Source of the DNA: Candidatus Woesebacteria bacterium
GTDB taxonomy: Bacteria > Patescibacteriota > Microgenomatia > UBA8517
NCBI GenBank assembly: GCA_026394855.1
Contig: JAPLZT010000062.1
Coordinates: 1-14,623 of the forward strand
Direction of reading: 5' to 3'
DNA: 14,623 bases
In this document: positions 1 to 6,002 of the stretch, piece after piece
Layout of the letters: every line of letters begins with the position of its first letter
Numbering within the stretch: the first letter of the stretch is position 1
The notes under the pieces: model-generated
Seen by the model: the letters and a program-made list of their open reading frames with translations, nothing else
Told to the model about the DNA's origin: nothing
Database searches by the model: none
Translations under genes and position numbers: made by a program

Positions 1-986
1 TTTAAATTCACTAATTTTTTAAGTTTATCTTGTGCTGTTCTTTTGGGAATGCCTAAAATATCTACCGCGTCATCACTTGTGATTTTTCCCAAATTTAGCG
101 TAAAATCAACAATTTTTAACTCATCTTTATTTAAAATTATTTGCTTACTGGACTTATCTGAAGACGATAATATTAGATCTTTTACCCTCTGAACTTCAAA
201 AAGAAAACCTTCTGTAAAATATTCAAGCCAACCTGTTAAATCTGCATTTTCTCTTGCGTCAAAACTTTTCCCTGTTTGTAAATTTTCGTAATATCTTTTT
301 CTATTATTGTTATAAAAATCTTCCAAAACAAGCGACTTTTTAAAAACATAACCTGACTGGTACAAATATAGTAATGTTAAAAGCCTAGTAGACCTGCCAT
401 TGCCATCAGGGAAGGGATGAATTGAAACAAATTGATAGTGAAAAATTCCTGCTTTAATAATCGGATGGATATCATCTTTTTTGTTCATCCACTTTATCAG
501 TTCATCTATTAATGGTTCGACTTTGTCAAATTTCGGAGGAGTATATACTAATTCTTCGTTTTCATCCGCCGACACGTTTACAATATAAACCGGACCGCGT
601 CTAAAAACACCGACTTTGTTTTCATCAATAAGGCCCGTTATTACTGATTTGTGAACATCTAATATTACTTTTTCGTCAAGTGGTTTTCTAGACTCATGAA
701 TTTTATCAACCAGTTTTAGTGCTTGTAAATAATTTTTAACCTCTAAAATTTCCCGCGCCTCTGCTGAAACTTTTTCGCCTTTAGCTAATTTCTCAACTTG
801 ATATTCATTAAGGGTGTTACCTTCAATACTCGTTGATGAATGAGCCATCCCTACAGTTGCTACCTTTTTTAAAAAGATCTCTCTTGCGGGCAAAATGTTG
901 CTTTTTTCGACCAATGATTTAATCTCCGAAATTTTGGTTAAATCGGAGAGGATTTTGTCTGTAATTCGATACTTCGGATTAAACAT
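1..986 (-). CDS. Fic/DOC family protein (class II-type), 3' end outside window
   Basis: Fic proteins usually transfer AMP, sometimes another nucleotide moiety, to a hydroxyl group of a target protein. Reading down from the ATG at 986 gives 328 residues without a stop, so the C-terminus lies beyond base 1. The complete Fic motif HPFPDGNGRSTR is at residues 190-201, with catalytic His190 and the anion-binding loop intact. Residues 51-56 (STSIEG) match the inhibitory helix motif [S/T]xxxE[G/N]; its place N-terminal to the Fic core marks a class II, self-inhibited enzyme. Residues from about 300 onward look like a winged helix-turn-helix, as in Fic-wHTH proteins. The gene follows pnp after 53 nt and has its own probable promoter and a repeat cluster at 994-1034. 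No antitoxin gene is visible upstream, as expected when inhibition is built in. The target is unknown. The family is certain; the activity is inferred. Confidence 0.93.
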   Translation of the reverse strand, partial: MFNPKYRITDKILSDLTKISEIKSLVEKSNILPAREIFLKKVATVGMAHSSTSIEGNTLNEYQVEKLAKGEKVSAEAREILEVKNYLQALKLVDKIHESRKPLDEKVILDVHKSVITGLIDENKVGVFRRGPVYIVNVSADENEELVYTPPKFDKVEPLIDELIKWMNKKDDIHPIIKAGIFHYQFVSIHPFPDGNGRSTRLLTLLYLYQSGYVFKKSLVLEDFYNNNRKRYYENLQTGKSFDARENADLTGWLEYFTEGFLFEVQRVKDLILSSSDKSSKQIILNKDELKIVDFTLNLGKITSDDAVDILGIPKRTAQDKLKKLVNL

Positions 987-993
987 TGTAATA

Positions 994-999
994 AGTATA
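994..999 (-). promoter_or_regulatory. Probable extended -10 promoter of the Fic gene
   Basis: On the minus strand the sequence TGGTATACT occurs 7 nt before the ATG at 986. It is an extended -10 (TG, one base, TATACT). No good -35 hexamer is seen 16-18 nt upstream; that space is filled by the repeats at 1001-1034. With +1 about 7 nt past the -10, the mRNA would be leaderless or nearly so. Assigned by eye only. Confidence 0.5.
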
Positions 1000-1000
1000 C

Positions 1001-1034
1001 CATATCACGCAATAATCACGCAGATAATCGCGCA
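1001..1034. repeat. Three tandem 11-12 bp repeats upstream of the Fic gene
   Basis: On the plus strand three similar units follow one another: CATATCACGCA (1001-1011), ATAATCACGCA (1012-1022) and GATAATCGCGCA (1023-1034). The period is about one helical turn. The array abuts the Fic -10 element and ends 5 nt before the pnp stop codon. The position suits an operator that blocks the promoter, but no binding protein is identified. Confidence 0.6.
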
Positions 1035-1039
1035 GAATT

Positions 1040-3205
1040 TTATCTCCCGAAGTCTTTTTTGCCGTCATCGGCTAACCTTGAAGTTGGAAAATGAGGTCCA
1101 GAACTTCGATCTGATCCGAATCTTGGCCTTGGGGAAAAATCCCTTCTTGGGCCACCGAAGCTTCCTCCTCTATCTCCAAAACTTCTTCCTCCTCCAAACC
1201 CTCCTCTATCATTACCTCTAAATCCACTTTCTCTTCTTGGGCCTCTATCTTCCTTAGGCTTATCCTTTGTCGGATCCATATTCATGGAAAGGTTTATTCT
1301 TCCAAGATCGTCAATTTCCTTTACTCTTACCTGAACTTTTTGACCAATTTTTACAACATCATTGGGATCTTTTACAAATCCCTCACCCATATCAGAAACA
1401 TGAACCATTCCATCTTTTCCCGGTAAAATTTGAATAAATGCTCCAAATGGCTGAATTCTCACAACTTCCCCTTCATAAATTTCACCAGCTTTTACTTCCT
1501 TTACAAGGTTTTCAACCATGGTAACGGCCGCGTCAACCTTGGCTCCATCAATTCCGGAAATATTTACCGATCCGTCATCTTCTACTTCGACTTGGGCTCC
1601 GGTTTCTGCAATAATCCTTTTAATTATCTTTCCTCCGGGACCGATTATTTCTCCGATTTTTTCTACAGGAACCATAACAACCCTAATTTTTGGAGCATAA
1701 GCAGAAACCTTTTCCCTTGGTTCCTTTAAAGTTGCAAGTATTGCCTTTAGAACTTCAGCTCTTGCTTTTTTGGATTGGGTTATTGCCTCCTTCAAAATTG
1801 CGTGTGTTAACTCAAGAGTTTTTACATCAAGTTGAAGTGCCGTAATTCCTTTGGCAGTTCCCGTAACTTTAAAATCCATATCGCCAACCAAATAATCTTC
1901 CATTCCGCAAATATCCGTCAGAACCGCATGATCTTTTCCGTCTATTACAAGTCCCATGGCAATCCCTGAAACGGGAGAAGTTATTGGAACTCCGGCATCC
2001 ATTAGAGCAAGGGTTGATCCGCAAGTTGATGCCATTGAGGTTGAACCATTGGAACTCATAACCTCAGAAACCAGTCTAATTGTGTAAGGAAATTTATCCT
2101 CGGTTGGAATTACAGGAAATAAGGCTCTTTCGGCTAAAGCTCCATGCCCTATTTCTCTTCTATTGGGAGAACCTACCTTACCTACTTCCCCGGTTGAGAA
2201 AGGAGGCATGGAATAATGATGCATGTAATGTTTTGATTCTTCTCCTTCGGCCGATTCTATCAACTGACCTAAAGACGGAGCTCCAAGTGTTGCAATGGTT
2301 AATACTTGTGTCTGGCCTCTGGAAAATATCGCACTTCCGTGAGTTCTGGGTAAAATCCCAACTTCACCGAAAAGAGTTCTGACTTCATCAAACTTTCTGC
2401 CGTCAACCCTTTTTCCCTTAAGAGTAATTTTTCTGGCTTCCTCTTTAAGAACTTTTTCAAAAGCACCTGCAACTATATCCGGTTTTTCCTCGGATAGTCC
2501 GGCGATTACGGCGGATTTAACTTCAGAATAAATTCCTCCGCTTCCTTCATGAAGAGCCATTTCTTTAAGAATTTCTTCCAATTTATCTCCTGCAATCTTC
2601 TTTATTTTTGATTTAAGTTCTGTGGTTATTTCATCTGCAGGAACTGTCTCTTTTTTCTTACCGGTAACTTCTGCAAATTCATTTATAAACTTAATTACTG
2701 CTTTTCCTTCTTTTTGGGCAAATTCAATTCCTTCCAAAATTTCCTCTTCTGTAACCTCTTTTGTTCCTGCCTCAACCATTAAAATTGATTTTTCGGTAAC
2801 GGAAACTATTAAATCCATTGAAGAACCCACCATCAGAGAAATAAGAGGATTAATAGCATATTTTCCATCAATTTTTCCTACCCTTAAGGTAACAACTACT
2901 TCTTTCCAGGGAATTTGAGATATGGCAATTGCGGCCGAAGTTCCCAAAGCTGCAACAATTGTCGGATCATTCTCCATATCAACAGAAAGAACGGTTGCCA
3001 TTACCTGAACTTCCTTTTTGTAAGTTTTGGGAAACAAAGGTCTAATTGACCTGTCAATTAATCTTCCCGAAAGGATCTCATCATCTGATGGTCTTCCTTC
3101 GCGTTTCACCCAACGGCTTCCTTTAATCCTTCCCCCTGCATATAGTCTTTCCTGATATTCAACAAAAAGAGGAAAATATCCCACCATATGAAACAAGGAC
3201 TGCAC
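1040..3205 (-). CDS. pnp: Polyribonucleotide nucleotidyltransferase (PNPase), main body; 5' end disrupted
   Basis: PNPase degrades RNA 3' to 5' using phosphate, often within a degradosome. The intact frame gives 721 residues: the rest of the first RNase PH domain (about 1-145), an alpha-helical linker (about 150-255), the catalytic second RNase PH domain (about 262-490), a KH domain with GPGG at 522-525, an S1 domain (about 574-642) and an Arg/Gly/Phe-rich tail (650-721). Catalytic Asp437, Asp444 and Lys446 are present, but one extra residue (Val440) lies between the two aspartates compared with E. coli. The ATG at 3205 is only the first Met in this frame and is unlikely to be the native start. 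Conserved PNPase sequence begins around residue 9, and the family's first 35 or so residues are encoded just upstream in another frame (3159-3287). The gene follows rpsO, the classic S15-PNPase order. Identity is certain; whether it is functional is open. Confidence 0.93.
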   Translation of the reverse strand: MQSLFHMVGYFPLFVEYQERLYAGGRIKGSRWVKREGRPSDDEILSGRLIDRSIRPLFPKTYKKEVQVMATVLSVDMENDPTIVAALGTSAAIAISQIPWKEVVVTLRVGKIDGKYAINPLISLMVGSSMDLIVSVTEKSILMVEAGTKEVTEEEILEGIEFAQKEGKAVIKFINEFAEVTGKKKETVPADEITTELKSKIKKIAGDKLEEILKEMALHEGSGGIYSEVKSAVIAGLSEEKPDIVAGAFEKVLKEEARKITLKGKRVDGRKFDEVRTLFGEVGILPRTHGSAIFSRGQTQVLTIATLGAPSLGQLIESAEGEESKHYMHHYSMPPFSTGEVGKVGSPNRREIGHGALAERALFPVIPTEDKFPYTIRLVSEVMSSNGSTSMASTCGSTLALMDAGVPITSPVSGIAMGLVIDGKDHAVLTDICGMEDYLVGDMDFKVTGTAKGITALQLDVKTLELTHAILKEAITQSKKARAEVLKAILATLKEPREKVSAYAPKIRVVMVPVEKIGEIIGPGGKIIKRIIAETGAQVEVEDDGSVNISGIDGAKVDAAVTMVENLVKEVKAGEIYEGEVVRIQPFGAFIQILPGKDGMVHVSDMGEGFVKDPNDVVKIGQKVQVRVKEIDDLGRINLSMNMDPTKDKPKEDRGPRRESGFRGNDRGGFGGGRSFGDRGGSFGGPRRDFSPRPRFGSDRSSGPHFPTSRLADDGKKDFGR

Positions 3206-3287
3206 CAGATGCTTGTCCAGCCAAAAGTCCTGTTTGGAGTGTAAGTTTTCTTCCTCCTAACTCAATAGATTTCTCGATTTTTTTCAT
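3159..3287 (-). pseudogene. pnp: Detached N-terminal fragment of pnp (frameshift/deletion)
   Basis: From the ATG at 3287, 3 nt after the rpsO stop, residues 1-35 read as a normal PNPase start (MKKIEKSIELGGRKL..., ending VSYG). After base 3183 the frame runs into six non-family residues and a TGA at 3159-3161. The PNPase sequence resumes in the neighbouring frame at 3181 with GYFPLFVEYQ. In other PNPases about 17-19 residues of core beta-strand and loop lie between these two points. A single deletion of 3n+2 bases inside the family's usual Gly-Asp codons would explain both the missing segment and the frame change. The cause may be a real mutation or an assembly error. Confidence 0.85.
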
Positions 3288-3290
3288 TGA

Positions 3291-3560
3291 TTACTTGTCT
3301 AGTTTTAGTTCGGAGATTAATATTTTATATCTCTTTTCGTCCCTTTTTTGAAGGTAGGAAAGAAGTCTCCTTCTTTTTCCAACCATTCCCAAAAGCCCAC
3401 GTCTTGAATGAACATCCTGACCGTGTTCCTTCAAGTGCTTAACTAATTTATTAATCTTATTTGAAAGAAGTGCAATTTGTACTTCAGGAGAACCTGTATC
3501 GGCTTTTTCCCTGGCAAACTTCTTAATTATATCTTTCTTTTCGTCTACTGATAATGCCAT
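3291..3560 (-). CDS. rpsO: 30S ribosomal protein S15
   Basis: S15 binds the central domain of 16S rRNA (helices 20-22) early in 30S assembly. Starting at the ATG at 3560 the product is 89 residues, exactly the usual S15 length. It begins MALSVDEKKDIIKKFA and contains the family signature TGSPEVQIALLSNKI, HSRRGLLGMVGKRRRLLSYL and a typical C-terminus. The frame stays open upstream to 3653, but those extra 31 residues are not S15-like and would cover the leader and promoter, so they are rejected. No Shine-Dalgarno sequence precedes the start. The gene has its own probable promoter (3633-3661) and a structured leader (3572-3620) that suggests feedback by S15. pnp follows after 3 nt. Confidence 0.97.
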   Translation of the reverse strand: MALSVDEKKDIIKKFAREKADTGSPEVQIALLSNKINKLVKHLKEHGQDVHSRRGLLGMVGKRRRLLSYLQKRDEKRYKILISELKLDK

Positions 3561-3571
3561 ATTGTCATGTC

Positions 3572-3620
3572 TTACAAAGTAATCCCTCGTAGCTTTACGC
3601 AAAGTGGGAAAACCTTGTAA
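3572..3620 (-). promoter_or_regulatory. Structured rpsO leader, candidate S15 autoregulatory element
   Basis: In the mRNA sense, the bases of 3606-3620 (UUACAAGGUUUUCCC) pair with those of 3572-3586 (GGGAUUACUUUGUAA): 13 of 15 positions pair, with one 2-nt U/U mismatch. Inside lies a small CUUU-GCGU-AAAG hairpin. The stem contains a G-U pair directly followed by G-C, the motif S15 recognises in 16S helix 22 and in several rpsO leaders. It ends 11 nt before the start codon, where it could hinder ribosome loading. The pairing is seen in the sequence; the regulation is inferred. Confidence 0.6.
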
Positions 3621-3632
3621 ACATCTTTGGGA

Positions 3633-3661
3633 ATAATACCAGACTTTTCTCAATAACTCAA
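3633..3661 (-). promoter_or_regulatory. Probable sigma70-type promoter of rpsO-pnp
   Basis: On the minus strand, TTGAGT (3656-3661), a 17-nt spacer and TATTAT (3633-3638) match the consensus at 4/6 and 5/6 positions. It lies between the stop of the DHH-like gene (3671) and rpsO. Transcription would begin near 3626, giving a leader of about 66 nt that contains the stem at 3572-3620. Confidence 0.6.
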
Positions 3662-3670
3662 ATGGTAAAA

Positions 3671-4579
3671 TTAACTAACTGAAGTCCCTTTGTAAATCTT
3701 GGGTTCAAACCAGTCTTTTGGAGCCGAATTTATCGGCGTTTCTTCTGGTGGTTGCTCTACCACCGCCTTTTCCCCGCCTGCAACGCTTTGCGTAGCATTG
3801 CGGGCAGGTACTTTTAGATCCTGTCCCGGAATTGATCCTATTGGATATTCTTTCTTTAAACCACCTTTTTGTGTCCTTACTCCTCCGCTTCTTAAAAGAT
3901 GAGCAAATACTTCGAATGTGTCCGCAGAAACTCCCTCTCCCGTAAAATTATTGCTTCCTTCTTCAATCCCCGCAATTAAGTTTGTAGCAGAATCTCCATC
4001 TAGCGTTAGACTGCTTTCTTTTATTAAGATGGTTGCCAATTCCGAAAGAGATGAAACGGGAAGCGTATATGAGACTATTCCCTTATCGGGTGAGGCTGAA
4101 AACTGTTTTATGCCAATATGAACTATTTTTACTCCGTTTAAATCTTCTGTATTAAGGCTTGAAAAATCTGAATCGCTATCTCCACCTACCAAAATTGTCA
4201 AATCGGAGGCAAACCCAGAGGAAGAAAGTTCCACCTGTTCCTTTTGGGGATACGTTAATCCGGGTTTTGGAATCACGGTTAATTTAAATTGGCTTCCTTC
4301 AACATCCGCACTAACTCTTTCAATGTTTTCTGCAAGGTAATCTTTAAATAGAATTGTTAAGTTTTTGTTGCCTAATTCCTGAGTTATTTTATTCACCCCA
4401 ACAAGCTTATTAAATTCAACAGTCATGGGCTTGGGAGATGAAATTGAAGCATCTTTTTTGTCTCCCAGAGACAGATAAAGTGAAAGAGCGGCTGCAACCT
4501 GATCAAAAGACGGTTTATCCGATATCAAAATCAGAATTGAGTTGGCAGAGGTAATTAAAGAGGGAAATGTGTTGTCCAT
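3671..4579 (-). CDS. Degenerate DHH-family (NrnA-like) protein, probably inactive
   Basis: The fold-level pattern follows the DHH phosphoesterases (NrnA nanoRNase, RecJ). Residues 15-38 (ILILISDKPSFDQVAAALSL) align with the first motif, normally SHxxPDGDAxGS. The segment around 127-155 ends in IVHIGIK where the family has NIDHH. Residues 200-233 align with the TALLAGIxTDTGxF region but read AGIEEGSNNF. Thus the metal ligands of motifs I, II, III and IV are missing. The DHHA1 substrate-binding domain is also absent. It is replaced by a low-complexity tail (about 235-302) that contains a translated palindromic repeat (residues 259-270). The ATG at 4579 shares one base with the infB stop (TGATG), suggesting coupled translation; a GTG one codon earlier is an alternative. 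The gene occupies the slot of rbfA/nrnA/truB in the usual nusA-infB-rpsO-pnp cluster. A binding or scaffolding role is possible; the real function is unknown. Confidence 0.75.
   Translation of the reverse strand: MDNTFPSLITSANSILILISDKPSFDQVAAALSLYLSLGDKKDASISSPKPMTVEFNKLVGVNKITQELGNKNLTILFKDYLAENIERVSADVEGSQFKLTVIPKPGLTYPQKEQVELSSSGFASDLTILVGGDSDSDFSSLNTEDLNGVKIVHIGIKQFSASPDKGIVSYTLPVSSLSELATILIKESSLTLDGDSATNLIAGIEEGSNNFTGEGVSADTFEVFAHLLRSGGVRTQKGGLKKEYPIGSIPGQDLKVPARNATQSVAGGEKAVVEQPPEETPINSAPKDWFEPKIYKGTSVS
3777..3808. repeat. Imperfect palindromic repeat inside the DHH-like coding sequence
   Basis: The plus strand has CCTGC (3777-3781) and GCAGG (3804-3808) as outer arms. Within them GCAACGC (3780-3786) and GCATTGC (3795-3801) are complementary except for one position. 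It is translated in frame as PARNATQSVAGG in the disordered tail of the host protein and is much richer in G+C than its surroundings. It resembles a REP-like or Rickettsia-palindromic-element type insertion. Confidence 0.6.
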
Positions 4580-5973
4580 CACTTTGCGACCGATACTATC
4601 ACATCACCGATCGTAAAATCAAGTTGGGGCTCAAAAAGAATGCCAAATTCTTCACCGGGTTTAACTTCCATTACCTCCTGTTTTGCCTTTTTAAGAGATA
4701 GTACTTTTATTCTTCCTACTTCCTTCCCGCCCCTCTCAAGGTAAAGATTGGCTGTTTTTACAATCTTTCCGTTTGTAACTTTACAACCCGCAACTTTCTT
4801 GTCATTAAAGGGAAAGCTTGCAATTATTTCAGCTTTTCCCAAGACCTCTTCTTTTCCTCCGGCCAAAATCTCCTGCAGTTTATCTATTAGTTCATAGATT
4901 ATTTGAAATTTATATGCTTTAACTTTTTCGGCTTCAGCAAGTTTTAGAACAGAGTTAGATATTCCTGTATCATATGCGAAAATTCTGGACCCGGTTGATT
5001 TAGCCATTAAAATATCGCTTTCCAATACGTCTCCAACCGACGAATTAACCACAATAACTTTGGGAGGAAGCGAGGATTCCAAAGCCTCCAACGCCCCAAC
5101 ATTTTTAGCTTTTAAAATTACAGGAAGCTCATCCTCTTTAATCTTTTTAAATTGATCTTTCTTCGTCGCAACTTTAACGCTTTCTTTAATTAAACTTTTG
5201 TCTGTTGATATAACAGAACCAACATCAGGTAATACTGAAAAACCTAAAATCTGACCTGGCTCTCCCGGAAGAATTTCTTTGACTCCCTTTCCCTGATAAT
5301 CAAAAAGTCCCCTAACTTTGCATTCAGATTTTTCGGCGTATAAAGTGTCTCCAACTCTTAGTGTTCCGTCTCTAACCACCAAAGAAACTGTCAGTCCTCC
5401 TTTTTCTTTTGATGTTTCTATAACAACAGCCAAAAGAGAGGATTTTGAATCTCCTTTTATTTCAGAAACTTCCGAAACCAAGGTAACCATCTCAAGAAGT
5501 TCCGTTATTCCTTTGCCTGTCTTTGCAGAAATTCCAAGGTAGGGAGTATTTCCTCCTCTTCCTTCAAACAAGATTCCTTGTTTTTCAAGTTGTCCTAAAA
5601 CCATCTCAATATCTGCCGCAGGAAGATCAATTTTGGTAATTGCAACTATAAAAGGCATTCCTGCTTCTTTAATGAGTTGAAGTGCCTCCAAAGTTTGTGG
5701 TTTAACCCCATCTGAAGCATCAACAACTAATATTGCTATATCGCAGACCTTTGCGCCTCTTGAACGCATTTGAGTAAATAATGCGTGGCCTGGGGTATCT
5801 ATAAAGGTAACTTTCTTACCCTCCTTTGTTGTAACCACTGACGCACCAATACTCTGAGTAATACCACCAGCCTCCCTAGAAGTCATGTCAACTTTCCTAA
5901 TCGCTCCGATTAAAGTCGTTTTACCGTGATCAACGTGGCCCAAAACTGTGACAATAGGTGGTCGTATTTGCAT
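4579..5973 (-). CDS. infB: Translation initiation factor IF-2, minimal form
   Basis: IF-2 is the GTPase that brings initiator fMet-tRNA to the 30S subunit and promotes subunit joining. The 464-residue product begins directly with the G domain: G1 GHVDHGKT (12-19), G2 around GGITQSIGA (36-44), G3 DTPGH (59-63), G4 TKID (113-116) and G5 SAK (149-151). The beta-barrel domain II (about 178-265), domain III (about 283-345) and the C-terminal fMet-tRNA-binding barrel (about 375-464) follow. The N-terminal extension and IF2_N region found in most bacteria (E. coli has 890 residues) are wholly absent. No Met or family-like sequence precedes the ATG in the 29 nt to nusA. G4 has Thr instead of the usual Asn. 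The gene belongs to the nusA-infB unit, and its TGA stop overlaps the next start. Confidence 0.96.
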   Translation of the reverse strand: MQIRPPIVTVLGHVDHGKTTLIGAIRKVDMTSREAGGITQSIGASVVTTKEGKKVTFIDTPGHALFTQMRSRGAKVCDIAILVVDASDGVKPQTLEALQLIKEAGMPFIVAITKIDLPAADIEMVLGQLEKQGILFEGRGGNTPYLGISAKTGKGITELLEMVTLVSEVSEIKGDSKSSLLAVVIETSKEKGGLTVSLVVRDGTLRVGDTLYAEKSECKVRGLFDYQGKGVKEILPGEPGQILGFSVLPDVGSVISTDKSLIKESVKVATKKDQFKKIKEDELPVILKAKNVGALEALESSLPPKVIVVNSSVGDVLESDILMAKSTGSRIFAYDTGISNSVLKLAEAEKVKAYKFQIIYELIDKLQEILAGGKEEVLGKAEIIASFPFNDKKVAGCKVTNGKIVKTANLYLERGGKEVGRIKVLSLKKAKQEVMEVKPGEEFGILFEPQLDFTIGDVIVSVAK

Positions 5974-6002
5974 AATTATTTTTAGAAGTATGAATTATCA
6001 TA

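Noticed and set aside
1001..1034. Tandem repeats before fic as a CRISPR remnant
   Set aside because: Units are 11-12 bp with no spacers and no cas genes; an operator-like array fits better.
1430..2918. Open frames of about 60-100 codons on the plus strand opposite pnp
   Set aside because: They are antisense to a certain gene, have no family-like sequence and no start signals; they follow from the codon bias of pnp.
3159..3161. TGA in pnp read as glycine (code 25) rather than stop
   Set aside because: TGA correctly ends infB and hrcA here, and reading through this TGA would not return to the PNPase frame or restore the missing residues.
3561..3653. A longer rpsO protein starting at 3653
   Set aside because: The extra residues are not S15-like and would make the promoter and leader coding. 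The ATG at 3560 gives the standard 89-residue protein.
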